Positions 8,566 through 18,734 of a DNA stretch of 64,000 bases are shown here, in pieces. Source of the stretch: UBA966 sp046350355 (lineage in GTDB: Bacteria; Planctomycetota; Phycisphaerae; Phycisphaerales; SM1A02); the NCBI GenBank assembly GCA_046350355.1, contig JAXMAN010000001.1, positions 1,302,001-1,366,000 on the forward strand, written 5' to 3'. Below the pieces are notes generated by a model that had not been told where the DNA came from, made no database searches, and worked only from the letters and a program-made list of their open reading frames with translations. Made by a program: the position numbers and the translations under genes. The number at the start of each line of letters is the position of its first letter. Positions within the stretch are counted from its first letter, which is position 1.

Positions 8566-8571
8566 AGGGTA
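8566..8571 (-). promoter_or_regulatory. putative -10 element for the EIIA gene
   Basis: TACCCT on the minus strand, predicting a start near 8560 inside the hairpin and a leader of about 65 nt with a Shine-Dalgarno site. Confidence 0.35.
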
Positions 8572-8606
8572 CAGGATGGATGGCCGCCCGCGCGGCCGTG
8601 CCGGCG

Positions 8607-8930
8607 TCAGATGCCCGAGGTCCGGATGCGCAGGTGCTTCTTCTCCCCGCGGATGCGGTCCTTCCACTCGTGCAGCTGCCGAACGGCGCGGTCCGTCACG
8701 AGATCGACGCACGCGTACAGGTCGCGGTGCTTGCTGTTGGCGACGAAGTCCTTGTGGTGCTCGACGTCGCTCATCACCTCGACGTGGTAGCCGTTGGGGA
8801 TGCGCTCGATGATCACCCGGATCTCCTGCAGCCGGTTGAAGAAATGCGGGAGCTTGGAGACCTTGCGGGTCACGTACTCCCGGATGGGCTCGGTGAGATC
8901 CATGTGCTTCGCGCTGATCGTGATGTTCAT
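8607..8930 (-). CDS. hpf: ribosome hibernation promoting factor (HPF/YfiA family)
   Basis: 107 residues, the short form of the family. HPF binds the 30S decoding region in stationary phase and inactivates or dimerises ribosomes. Seen: MNITISAKHMDLTEPIREYV at the N-terminus, VIIERIPNGYHVEV in the middle and LYACVDLVTDRAVRQLHEWKD, which is the usual second helix; there is no long C-terminal dimerisation domain. Its ATG overlaps the stop of the upstream peptidase gene by 4 bp (ATGA), and the EIIA and HPr genes follow. Confidence 0.95.
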   Translation of the reverse strand: MNITISAKHMDLTEPIREYVTRKVSKLPHFFNRLQEIRVIIERIPNGYHVEVMSDVEHHKDFVANSKHRDLYACVDLVTDRAVRQLHEWKDRIRGEKKHLRIRTSGI

Positions 8931-10306
8931 GACGCTTCAGCCTTCGGTGTCAGGTCGGCCCCTTCGATCGCCCGCGCGCGCCGGGCCGTGGAGGCGCGCG
9001 CAGGGAAACGTCCGTCGGATCCGTCCGCGACCCGCGCGGCCGCGTCGGGCGCGGCGCTCGCCTGGTCGTCGAAACGGAGCGTGAGCTCGAGGCGCTCCGA
9101 CTTCCTTCGTACGACGACGGGGATGGCCGGTTCGCGCAGGTTCGCGATGGCGGTGACCCACTCGCGCGGGGAGCGCACGACGGTGCCGCCGATGGAGATA
9201 ACCACGTCGCCCACCTGGATGCCCGCGCGCTGGGCCGCGCTGCGGCGCTGCACCTTGGTCACCTGCACGCCGTCGGTGGCGGCGGCGACCTCGATGCCCG
9301 GGGAGCGGTCGCCGCGCCCGGTGGTCATGTCGACGGCGGGGCGCTTGAGGACCCACGCGCGCCAGTCCGCCTCGATCTTGTCGATGGGCTTGCCGAAGAC
9401 CTCCTCGAGCGCGACGCGCCCGGTGCGGTCCTTCGCGAAGTTCTCGGTGAGGCGCCGGTACCAGCGGCGCAGCTTGCCCTGGTCCGCCATGTACTCGAAG
9501 ATCGAGCGCACCTGCGGATAGAGCGAGGGCGCGCGCGCCATGAACTCGTCGGGGGTGAGCGTGACGAGCTTGGCGAAGGGCAGCTCGGTGCGCCCGCTGG
9601 CGAGCGCGCGCGCCTGGTTGTGGCGCGGATTCGGCTGGAAGACGATCGATCCGTCGGCGGAGAGGTCGTAGGTCTCGTAGAGGGTCGCGAGCCCCTCCTG
9701 GATCCACATCGGATGCGGCTGCGCGAGCCGCTCCATGTGCCCGAAGTGCATCAGGTGCGTGTACTCGTGGCGCAGCACGACGCCGATGTCGCTGCTGATG
9801 AGCCGACGCTGCGGGTGCTCGTACATGCCCGCGGTGTCGGGCGTGGAGGCGAAGATCGCGCGCGTGTCCGCGGGGGTGGCGATGGCGACGAAGACCTCGA
9901 CCTCGGGCATCGTGCCGAAGAGCGTGGCCGCCTGCTGGTCCGCCTGCGCGGCGAGCATCGCCTCCATCTCCTTGTGGCTCGTCTCGTCGAGGCAGGTCGC
10001 GAAGACCAGGCGGTGCTTGGCGTCGTCGCCGTAGCGGTAGCGCTGGTCGCCGTACTTCGCGCGCCAGGCGCGCTGCTGGTCGCGGGCGCGCGAGTCGCGG
10101 CGCGTGTCGGGGCCCGGCGGCACGATGGGCTTCTCGTCGTCGAGCGGGGCGGGGGAGTCGCCGGCGGGCGTCGACGGCGGCGTCGCGCGCGCGGGCGGCG
10201 CGGGGGTCCCGGACTTGCGGCTCGAGGGCGTCGACTGGGGAGCTGCGCCGATGACGGCGGTCACGAGCAGCGCGAGGCTCGCAGCGGCGAGGACTCCCAG
10301 ACGCAT
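8927..10306 (-). CDS. exported MA-family (HEXXH) peptidase with C-terminal PDZ domain
   Basis: 459 residues with an N-terminal signal sequence (RLGVLAAASLALLVTAVIG). A disordered Pro/Ser-rich stretch follows, then the zinc-peptidase motif HEYTH (H180-H184) in a context like the peptidase MA-like families, with WIQEGLATLYE downstream as the probable third-ligand helix. A PDZ domain occupies about residues 330-420 (AQRAGIQVGDVVISIGG). It is probably a periplasmic or surface protease. GTG 10315 would extend the protein, but it lies inside the TAGCGT hexamer placed 8 nt before the ATG at 10306, so the ATG is preferred. Confidence 0.85.
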   Translation of the reverse strand: MRLGVLAAASLALLVTAVIGAAPQSTPSSRKSGTPAPPARATPPSTPAGDSPAPLDDEKPIVPPGPDTRRDSRARDQQRAWRAKYGDQRYRYGDDAKHRLVFATCLDETSHKEMEAMLAAQADQQAATLFGTMPEVEVFVAIATPADTRAIFASTPDTAGMYEHPQRRLISSDIGVVLRHEYTHLMHFGHMERLAQPHPMWIQEGLATLYETYDLSADGSIVFQPNPRHNQARALASGRTELPFAKLVTLTPDEFMARAPSLYPQVRSIFEYMADQGKLRRWYRRLTENFAKDRTGRVALEEVFGKPIDKIEADWRAWVLKRPAVDMTTGRGDRSPGIEVAAATDGVQVTKVQRRSAAQRAGIQVGDVVISIGGTVVRSPREWVTAIANLREPAIPVVVRRKSERLELTLRFDDQASAAPDAAARVADGSDGRFPARASTARRARAIEGADLTPKAEAS

Positions 10307-10314
10307 CACGCACA

Positions 10315-10320
10315 ACGCTA
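10315..10320 (-). promoter_or_regulatory. putative -10 element for the MA-PDZ peptidase/hpf unit
   Basis: TAGCGT on the minus strand, 8 nt before the ATG at 10306. Confidence 0.45.
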
Positions 10321-10392
10321 CGCTTGGATCGGGGACGCGCTGCGTCTTTTGCGCGGGTGCCCTCCGGATCGTTCACAACTTCGTGCGCGCCG

Positions 10393-10982
10393 TCACGAAC
10401 TCCGTCCGCGCACCTGCGCGGCGGCGATCGCGATCGCCTGCGGGTACGCGAGCTGCTCCTGCGCAAAGACCCGCGCGGCAAGGGTTTCGGGCGTGTCGCC
10501 GGGCTCGACGGGGCAGCGGCGCTGGAGGACCGTCTCGCCGTGGTCGTACTGCTCGTCGACCCAGTGGACGGTGCAGCCGCTCTCGCGGCGGCCCGCGGCC
10601 AGGACGGCCTCGTGCACGCGCCGTCCGTACATGCCCGCGCCGCCGAAGTCCGGCAGCAGCGCGGGGTGGATGTTGAGCGCGCGGCCGCGCCAGGCGCCCA
10701 CGCGCAGGCGGCGCAGGTAGCCGCAGAGGCAGACCAGCTCCACGCCGTGCGCGCGCAGCGCCGCGTCGACGCGGTCGTCGAAGTCCGCGGCCGGCTCCGG
10801 CGGCACCACCGCGACCGGGATGCCGCGCCCGCGGCAGCGCTCCGCCGCGCCGGCGCCCTCGCGGGTCACGACGCAGACGGCGACGACGGCGTCGAGCTCG
10901 CCGCGCGCGCACGCGTCGGCGATGCCCGCCACCGTCCGCCCCGTGCCCGAGGCGAGCGCTCCCAGCCGCAGCGGGGCGCCGC

Positions 10983-10992
<10 letters not shown>
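10393..10992 (-). CDS. purN: phosphoribosylglycinamide formyltransferase
   Basis: 199 residues from the GTG at 10992. The enzyme transfers a formyl group from 10-formyl-tetrahydrofolate to GAR in purine synthesis. Seen: the N-terminal ALASGTGRTV, VCLCGYLRRL, the signature NIHPALLPDFGGAGMYG with the catalytic Asn and His, and the loop CTVHWVDEQYDHGETVLQR containing the catalytic Asp. The start overlaps the prolyl oligopeptidase gene by 10 bp, which argues for coupled translation although the two functions are unrelated. Confidence 0.93.
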
Positions 10993-13079
<2,087 letters not shown>

Positions 13080-13086
13080 GGCGACC

Positions 13087-13092
13087 ATGCTA
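13087..13092 (-). promoter_or_regulatory. putative -10 element for the prolyl oligopeptidase gene
   Basis: TAGCAT on the minus strand, 7 nt before the ATG at 13079; the upstream ATG at 13088 is part of it. Confidence 0.5.
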
Positions 13093-13115
13093 GGGCGCGC
13101 GCGGGGCGAGCGGGC

Positions 13116-14111
13116 TCAGGCTTTTGCGCGCGCCAGATGCAGCACGCACACCTTGCCGGAACTCCGGTCCGCCGCGAGCAGGAGATTCCCGTCCGCGTTG
13201 AGGTCGGCGCGGCCCGTCACGGCGAGGGTGAGCGGCTCCCGCTTCCCCGATTCCAGCCAGACGATCTCGTAGCTGGAGACGCCGCTTGGCTCGGGCTCGT
13301 CCCAGCGGACCACGATCGCGCCGGTGGGGAACACGGCCTGCCCCAGCGCCTGCGATCCGGATTTTGCGGGGACGACCTCGGACTTGTGCCCGGTGGCGAG
13401 ATCGTACGCGACGACGCGCTGTTGGTTCAGCGGGCCGCCGCGGGGAGTGCTCGCGTAGAGGATGTTCCCGATCAGCTCCAGCGGGACCCCGCCGTCGAGT
13501 GCGGGCATCGGCGACGGGTTCGGCGCGGCGCCGCCGATGATGTCGCCCAGCTCGTAGCGGCGGATCCTTCCGGCGCTCGCCTCGCGCACGAGGATCAGGC
13601 CCTGCGCCGCGTCGCGGGTGGCCGGCGTGGGCATCATCACGCGGACTTCGTTGCTGTCGCCGGCGTCGTGGATGGCCCGGGGCTCGTGGTCTCGGCTGCC
13701 CAGCAGCACGACGTGCCGCCGGTCGCTCGGCGAGAAGAGCCAGTGCCGCGAATCGTTCGTCCAGCCGTGGAACCGGCTCATGGAGGGAGGTGCGACCTTC
13801 GGCGCCTCCATCGTGCGGGTGGAGACATCGACGAGGCAGGTCCGGCTCTGGTCGCCGACGGCGAGCGCCTTGCCGTCCGGCGAGGGACTGAACCACAGCC
13901 GCGTGGGGTCCAGCCCGAGCTGCTTCGGCGTCACGACCACGTCGCCCGAGCGCGTGTCGTGCGGAGGACAGGTGGAGCGGCGGATCGCCTGGACCTGGCC
14001 GGGGCTCCGCATCGAAGTGTCCCGCTCCGTGAAGAAGTACCCGTCCCCCGTGGAGACCGGAACATTTTCTTGCGTGACGGTCTTCACCGGCCCCGTGGGT
14101 GTGTCAGCCAT
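13116..14111 (-). CDS. hypothetical WD40-like beta-propeller protein
   Basis: 331 residues with no signal peptide or membrane helix visible. Repeated blade-like strands occur (LWFSPSPDGKALAVGDQ, SRHWLFSPSDRRHVVLLG, GLILVREASAGRIRRYELG, LNADGNLLLAADRSSGKV), as in TolB/WD40-like propellers that resemble the propeller half of S9 peptidases. It lies just upstream of the S9 peptidase gene, so it could be a detached relative, but no catalytic domain is present. Codon use is somewhat less GC-rich than in neighbouring genes. Function is unknown. Confidence 0.75.
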   Translation of the reverse strand: MADTPTGPVKTVTQENVPVSTGDGYFFTERDTSMRSPGQVQAIRRSTCPPHDTRSGDVVVTPKQLGLDPTRLWFSPSPDGKALAVGDQSRTCLVDVSTRTMEAPKVAPPSMSRFHGWTNDSRHWLFSPSDRRHVVLLGSRDHEPRAIHDAGDSNEVRVMMPTPATRDAAQGLILVREASAGRIRRYELGDIIGGAAPNPSPMPALDGGVPLELIGNILYASTPRGGPLNQQRVVAYDLATGHKSEVVPAKSGSQALGQAVFPTGAIVVRWDEPEPSGVSSYEIVWLESGKREPLTLAVTGRADLNADGNLLLAADRSSGKVCVLHLARAKA

Positions 14112-14118
14112 GCCGCGG

Positions 14119-14124
14119 ATGCTA
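14119..14124 (-). promoter_or_regulatory. putative -10 element for the beta-propeller gene
   Basis: TAGCAT on the minus strand, 7 nt before the ATG at 14111. The 16-mer TAGCATCCGCGGCATG, hexamer through start codon, recurs exactly before the gene at 57370-57879. Confidence 0.55.
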
Positions 14125-14132
14125 TCCCGCGC

Positions 14133-14942
14133 TCAGACGACGTCGGGGAGCTCGAACATCGCCTCGGTGAGGTTCCGGGGGCCGGTGGCGGTGATCAGCA
14201 CGTCGGCCTCGTAGTGAACCGAAAGGGAGCCGTCGGCGGTCATGATGGGCCACTCGCGGCCACGGGTGACGGTTTCGGTCGTCCCGACCGCGATCATGGG
14301 CTCGACCGCCACGAGCATGCCCGGGGTCCACGGCTTCCACGCGTCGGGCCATTCGCCGGGGAAGGAGGGAACGCTGTTGGCGACGAAGGGGGCGCCGTGC
14401 AGGCTGCGGCCGATGCCGTGCCCGCCGAGGCCGCGCACCAGGTGGAAGCCGCATTCCTTCTCGGCGTGCTGCTGCACGGCCTTCGCCCAGTCGATGAGCG
14501 GGCGCTGCGGCTGCATCGCGCGCACGCCGCGGCGCAGGCATTCTTTGCCGCACTCCATGAGCGCGCGCGCGAGCTTGTCCGGCTCGCCGAAGCTGTAGGT
14601 CCACGCCGCGTCGCCGATCCAGCCGCGGTGGCGCACGCCGATGTCGATGGAGAGCAGGTCGCCCGCGCGCACCGGCGCCTTCGTCATCAGGTGCGTGCCA
14701 TGCACGACGCAGGCGTTGGGGCTGAGGCACGCGTGGCTCGGGTACGGCGGATGGCCGCGCACCTTGTAGCCCAGGAAGCAGCTCTCGCAGCCGAGCTCGG
14801 TCAGCGTCCTGCCGACGAAGGCGTCGATCTCCGCGAGCGTCTGGCCCACGCGCAGGAAGCCCGCGAGGCGCTGGTGCACGACGACGACGCGCTCGGCGGC
14901 CTCCTCGGCGTGGCGGATGTCCTTGGGATCGGTGACGAGCAC
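14133..14942 (-). CDS. map: methionine aminopeptidase, type I
   Basis: 269 residues from a GTG start. It removes the initiator methionine from nascent proteins. All five metal ligands can be placed: the aspartates in SIDIGVRHRGWIGDAAWT, the histidine in LGGHGIGRSLHG, and the glutamates in LVAVEPMI and VHYEADVLIT. The N-terminal part (YPSHACLSPNACVVHG) is standard for the type I family; no insert or SH3-binding extension is seen. hutI lies 67 bp upstream on the same strand. Confidence 0.95.
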   Translation of the reverse strand: MLVTDPKDIRHAEEAAERVVVVHQRLAGFLRVGQTLAEIDAFVGRTLTELGCESCFLGYKVRGHPPYPSHACLSPNACVVHGTHLMTKAPVRAGDLLSIDIGVRHRGWIGDAAWTYSFGEPDKLARALMECGKECLRRGVRAMQPQRPLIDWAKAVQQHAEKECGFHLVRGLGGHGIGRSLHGAPFVANSVPSFPGEWPDAWKPWTPGMLVAVEPMIAVGTTETVTRGREWPIMTADGSLSVHYEADVLITATGPRNLTEAMFELPDVV

Positions 14943-14952
14943 GGGAGGAGGG

Positions 14953-14958
14953 ATGCTA
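14953..14958 (-). promoter_or_regulatory. putative -10 element for map
   Basis: TAGCAT on the minus strand, 10 nt before the GTG at 14942. Confidence 0.45.
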
Positions 14959-15009
14959 GCGCCGGACGCGCGCGTTCCGCGCGCCGCACCCGCGCACGGT
15001 CCGCGCGGC

Positions 15010-16242
15010 TCACGCCACGCGCACCTGCACCTGCCCGCCGAGCACGCTGATGTCGGGGCCGGGGCCCGCGACCTCGTAGACCAGCGCGCGCTCGTCGCGG
15101 TGGGGGAGCACGATGATGTCCGCGCGCATCCCCGGCGCGAGCGCGCCCGTCTCGCGCTGCAGCCCGAGCACGCACGCGGCGTTCCAGGTGACGGCGCAGA
15201 TTGCCTCGGCGGGGGTCAGGCGCAGGAAGCGCGCGGCGAGCGCGGCCGCGAAGGCGACGCTCGGGCTCGGCGCGCTGCCGGGATTCCAGTTGCTCGCGAC
15301 GGCGAGCGCGCCGCCCGCGTCCACCAGCGCGCGCGCGTCGGCGTAGCGGCCGTCGAGCGCGAAGCCGCAGACCGGCAGCGCGACGCCGATGGTGCGGCTC
15401 TGCGCGAGCGCGCGCAGTCCTTCCGGCGTGCTCGCCTCCAGGTGGTCGACGCTGCGCGCGCCCAGCTCGAGCGCGAGCTCGAGCGCGCCCATCGCGTGGA
15501 ACTGGTCCGCATGCAGGCGCACCGGCATGCCCAGGCGCCGCGCCTTCTCCAGCAGCGTGCGGCACATCGCGGGCGTCCACGCGCCCTCCTCGCAGAAGGC
15601 GTCGACAGCGGCCTCGGGCACGCGCTCGGCCAGGCGCTCCAGCAGCGCGCACATCGCCTCGACCTGCGCGGGCGCGTCGGGATCGACCGCGTGTCCCAGC
15701 AGCAGCGTCGGCACGACGGGCGCGGGCCAGAGCGCGCGAACGGCCAGGATCGCCTCGAGCATCTTCGTCTCGGTCGCGGCGTCGAGGCCGTAGCCGGTCT
15801 TCACCTCGACGGCGCCGGTGCCGGTGGCGCGCATCTCCGCCAGGCGCTCCGCCAGGAGCGAGGCGAGCTGCTCGCGCGGCGCGGCGCGCACCGCGCGCAC
15901 GGTGCTCATGATGCCGCCGCCGGCCTTCAGGATCTCCAGGTACGAGGCCCCCGCGCGCTTGCGCTCCCACTCCTCCCAGCGCTCGCCCGCCCAGCAGGCG
16001 TGCGTGTGGCAGTCGATCAGTGCGGGCATCACGACGCGGCCGCGCGCGTCGATGCGCATCGCGGCGGCGCGCGTGGCGGCAGGGCCCTCGCCCATCGCGG
16101 CGATGCGTCCGCGCTCGAGCAGCAGGTGCCCGCGCGCGATCGTGCGCAGCCGCGACATCGCGCCGCCGCGGTGGGGCGCGCCGTCCGGGTGCGGCTCGCA
16201 GGTCACGATGCGCGCGTTCTCGATGGCGACGGGGCCTTCCAT
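15010..16242 (-). CDS. hutI: imidazolonepropionase
   Basis: 410 residues, the usual length. The enzyme hydrolyses 4-imidazolone-5-propanoate in histidine degradation. Seen: the metal motif DCHTHACWAG, KTGYGLD, the HADQFH block, SVDHLEA, and SNWNPGSAPSPS near the C-terminus, all typical of HutI among amidohydrolases. No hutH, hutU or hutG is in the window, so the pathway is scattered or incomplete. The ATG at 16242 is preferred over the ATG at 16260 because a TACTGT hexamer lies 8 nt upstream of it. The gene is divergent from sixA. Confidence 0.93.
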   Translation of the reverse strand: MEGPVAIENARIVTCEPHPDGAPHRGGAMSRLRTIARGHLLLERGRIAAMGEGPAATRAAAMRIDARGRVVMPALIDCHTHACWAGERWEEWERKRAGASYLEILKAGGGIMSTVRAVRAAPREQLASLLAERLAEMRATGTGAVEVKTGYGLDAATETKMLEAILAVRALWPAPVVPTLLLGHAVDPDAPAQVEAMCALLERLAERVPEAAVDAFCEEGAWTPAMCRTLLEKARRLGMPVRLHADQFHAMGALELALELGARSVDHLEASTPEGLRALAQSRTIGVALPVCGFALDGRYADARALVDAGGALAVASNWNPGSAPSPSVAFAAALAARFLRLTPAEAICAVTWNAACVLGLQRETGALAPGMRADIIVLPHRDERALVYEVAGPGPDISVLGGQVQVRVA

Positions 16243-16250
16243 CGGGCGCG

Positions 16251-16256
16251 ACAGTA
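16251..16256 (-). promoter_or_regulatory. putative -10 element for hutI
   Basis: TACTGT on the minus strand, 8 nt before the ATG at 16242. It shares its TA with the plus-strand hexamer of sixA. Confidence 0.5.
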
Positions 16257-16260
16257 CCAT
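16255..16260 (+). promoter_or_regulatory. putative -10 element for sixA
   Basis: TACCAT, 6 nt before the GTG at 16267, interlocked with the hutI hexamer (combined ACAGTACCAT). Confidence 0.5.
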
Positions 16261-16266
16261 GCGGGC

Positions 16267-16755
16267 GTGGAACTCTTCATCGTCCGTCATGCCAAGGCGG
16301 CCGAGCGCGACGCCGAGCGCTGGCCCGACGACACGCGGCGCCCGCTCACCAAGGAGGGCGCGCGCGAGTTCGAGCAGTCCGCCCGCCGCGTGCGCCGCTG
16401 GCGCCCCGAGGTCGACATGGTGCTGGCCAGCGGCTGGCCGCGCGCCTGGGAGACCGCCGAGATCCTGCGCGCCCGCGCGCGCTGGCCGCGCCCGGTGCGC
16501 ACGAAGCTGCTCGAGACGCACGATCCCTCCGGCGTGCAGCCGCTGGTCCAGCTCCTGGCCGAGCAGCCCGAGGAGGCGCGCATCGCGCTCGTCGGCCACG
16601 AGCCGGTGCTCGGCCTGCTCGTCGGCGCGCTGACCTGCCCCGGCGGCGAGCTGCGGCTCCAGATGCGCAAGGGCGCGATCGCCTGGCTGCGCGGCGCGCC
16701 CGGCGCGATGTCGCTCGCGGGGCTGCTGGTCCCGGCGATGGTCGCGCGCGACTAG
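16267..16755 (+). CDS. sixA: phosphohistidine phosphatase SixA family
   Basis: 162 residues from the GTG at 16267. The histidine-phosphatase core is plain: ELFIVRHAKAAERD carries the catalytic RHA(K/G) histidine, VLASGWPRAWETAEI the second arginine, and VGHEPVLGLLVGAL the second histidine. The short length and RHAKA form are those of SixA, which removes phosphate from histidine phosphotransfer domains; a dephosphorylating role towards HPr-like proteins is also known in E. coli (PtsO/NPr). A PTS-Ntr-like cluster lies about 8 kb away, which makes a link conceivable but unproven. Confidence 0.88.
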   Translation: MELFIVRHAKAAERDAERWPDDTRRPLTKEGAREFEQSARRVRRWRPEVDMVLASGWPRAWETAEILRARARWPRPVRTKLLETHDPSGVQPLVQLLAEQPEEARIALVGHEPVLGLLVGALTCPGGELRLQMRKGAIAWLRGAPGAMSLAGLLVPAMVARD

Positions 16756-16802
16756 GCGCGGTTTTCAGGGTGCGCAGCGGCCACGGGGCGCCGCGGAATT
16801 GG

Positions 16803-16808
16803 TATAAC
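16803..16808 (+). promoter_or_regulatory. putative extended -10 element for the STAS protein 1 gene
   Basis: TGGTATAAC: TATAAC preceded by TGn, 10 nt before the ATG at 16819. Confidence 0.5.
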
Positions 16809-16818
16809 TTCCCGGACC

Positions 16819-17196
16819 ATGGACCTGCCTCCCACCCGGAAGAAGACGCCTCTGGTCGAGGTCAGCTGGGATGGACCGGTGGTGCTCATCAAGCCCGCCG
16901 GCCCCAACGTCGGCCAGCGCGAGACGCCCATCATCCAGGAGGACATCGGTCCCTACCTGCGGCTCAAGACGATCAAGTTCCTCGTCCTGGACCTCAGCAG
17001 CGTCGCCTTCATGAGCTCGATGGGCCTGAGCATGTGCATCGCCGCGCGCAACTCCGCCGCGGCCGTCGGCGCGCAGCCGATCCTCTACGGGCTCAACAAG
17101 GACCTCAAGAGCCTGATGGCCATGATGAAGATGGACAAGCTCTACAAGGTCGTCGACTCGCAGGCCGACCTCGCCAAGATCACCGGGCACTCCTGA
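16819..17196 (+). CDS. STAS-domain protein, anti-sigma-factor-antagonist type (copy 1)
   Basis: 125 residues, a single STAS domain. The segment FLVLDLSSVAFMSSMGL aligns with the phosphorylation loop of SpoIIAA-type antagonists; S67 sits at the regulatory serine position. Such proteins bind anti-sigma kinases in a phosphorylation-dependent way. No RsbW/SpoIIAB-type kinase, PP2C phosphatase or sigma factor gene is adjacent. A second STAS protein of equal length is encoded at 29768. Confidence 0.88.
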   Translation: MDLPPTRKKTPLVEVSWDGPVVLIKPAGPNVGQRETPIIQEDIGPYLRLKTIKFLVLDLSSVAFMSSMGLSMCIAARNSAAAVGAQPILYGLNKDLKSLMAMMKMDKLYKVVDSQADLAKITGHS

Positions 17197-17227
17197 GCGG
17201 CCCTGAGCGGTCCGCGCGCGTCCGGGA

Positions 17228-18712
17228 TCACTCCGGCCAGGCCACGCCCTCGAGGTGCCGCGCGTAGTTGCGCCAGCGGCCCACGGCGTTCGTGTAGAGC
17301 GGCTTGTTCACCTGGTCGTAGCTGAGCGTGAGCACGGTGCGCTTGCTCTGGTGGAATCGGGTGACCGCGTCGTCCCAGGGCAGGCCCAGGAACTCGATGT
17401 AGCGGCGGAAGGCGGGCTCGCCCGACTGCACGAGCTCCTCGTAGCGCACGTGCAGCAGGGGGACCTCGAGCACCTGCGCCCAGTGGCGCATCAGCCGGCG
17501 CGACTGCGTCCAGGCGTGCGCCGTCCAGTCCGGACGCGCGGTCCACGGCAGGCGCAGCAGGTTGAAGCCGCCGAGCGCGCACGAGACCGCCACGTCGCGC
17601 GGGTCGCGCTCGATGTGCACGATCCGCGTCGCGGGGAAGAGCAGCGAGAGGTGCGCGGCCATGCGGTCGTTGTGCAGCGACTTGTTCACGATGCGCGCCG
17701 CGTCCGGGCACATCGCGCGCGCCGTGGCGAGGTACGCGCGCGCCGCCTCGGTGCACGCGCGCGCGTCGGGGGCGCGCGCGACGGCGCCGGGCAGGCGCGG
17801 CACCGCGCCCTCGGGCAGGATCGCGGCGTCCGCGGACTCGGCGAAGTGCTCCAGGAGCTGCAGCTCGCCGACGCCGCCGCCCTGCGGGTGCGCCGCGGCG
17901 AGCTGCTCGAGCAGGCTCGTGCCGCTGCGGGGCATGCCCGCGACGAAGACGGGCGCGGGGTCGTCGACCTCGCTGCGCGCGGCGGCGCGGACGCGCTCGC
18001 GCGTCCAGTGGGCGATCGTCGCGTCGATGCGCCGCTCGAGCTGCGCGGGATCGTGCTGCACGCGCTCCTCGGCCAGCGCGCGCTGCGCGCTCTCCCACGC
18101 GCCGTCGTAGTCGCCGGAGCGGTCGCACGCCTTGACGCGCAGCTGCAGCGTCATGCGCCGCTGGCGGAAGCCCGGCGGGATGAGCGGCAGCAGCGCGTCG
18201 ACGGCGGCGATCGCCTCGGCGTAGCGCTTCTCGTGCACCAGCAGGCGCGCGTCCTCGAAGCGGCACTTGGGCGTCGGCGGCTTGCCCGCGGCGCGCAGCT
18301 GCGCGACCACCTCGTCGAGCGCGGCGCGCGCCTGCTCGGTGCGGCCCGCCTCCTCGAGCGCGGAGACGACGCCCAGCGGTCCGTCCGTCGAGGCGGGATC
18401 GAGCTGCGCGGCGCGGCGGAAGTCGGCGATCGCCTCGTCGGTGCGGCCGAGTCCGCGGAACGCCTCGGCGCGCGCGAGGTGCGTCGCCGCGTCCGCGCCC
18501 GCGGCGGCGGCGCGCTCCGCGAAGGCGAGCGCCGCCTGGTGCAGGCGCAGCCCGTTGCAGGCGCGCGCCGCGACGACGAGCAGGTCGCGGTCGCGCGGAT
18601 CGACGCGCAGGAGCGACTCCGCCTCCGCGCGCGCGGCGGCGAACTGCTGCTGCGCGACCATCTCGCGCAGGCGCAGCACGCGTCCGGCGCGGCCGCCACG
18701 GCCCGCGCTCAC
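17228..18712 (-). CDS. TPR-sulfotransferase fusion protein
   Basis: 494 residues from a GTG start. The N-terminal half (about 1-210) is made of TPR-like helical repeats. The C-terminal half is a PAPS-dependent sulfotransferase: PVFVAGMPRSGTSLLEQL is the 5'-phosphosulfate loop and IVHIERDPRDVAVSC the 3'-phosphate segment with its Arg-Asp pair. The acceptor is unknown; relatives include tyrosylprotein and heparan-type sulfotransferases. The gene follows the ChaN-like lipoprotein gene by 22 bp on the same strand. Confidence 0.88.
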   Translation of the reverse strand: MSAGRGGRAGRVLRLREMVAQQQFAAARAEAESLLRVDPRDRDLLVVAARACNGLRLHQAALAFAERAAAAGADAATHLARAEAFRGLGRTDEAIADFRRAAQLDPASTDGPLGVVSALEEAGRTEQARAALDEVVAQLRAAGKPPTPKCRFEDARLLVHEKRYAEAIAAVDALLPLIPPGFRQRRMTLQLRVKACDRSGDYDGAWESAQRALAEERVQHDPAQLERRIDATIAHWTRERVRAAARSEVDDPAPVFVAGMPRSGTSLLEQLAAAHPQGGGVGELQLLEHFAESADAAILPEGAVPRLPGAVARAPDARACTEAARAYLATARAMCPDAARIVNKSLHNDRMAAHLSLLFPATRIVHIERDPRDVAVSCALGGFNLLRLPWTARPDWTAHAWTQSRRLMRHWAQVLEVPLLHVRYEELVQSGEPAFRRYIEFLGLPWDDAVTRFHQSKRTVLTLSYDQVNKPLYTNAVGRWRNYARHLEGVAWPE

Positions 18713-18734
18713 CGCGCCCGCTCCATGATCGGCG

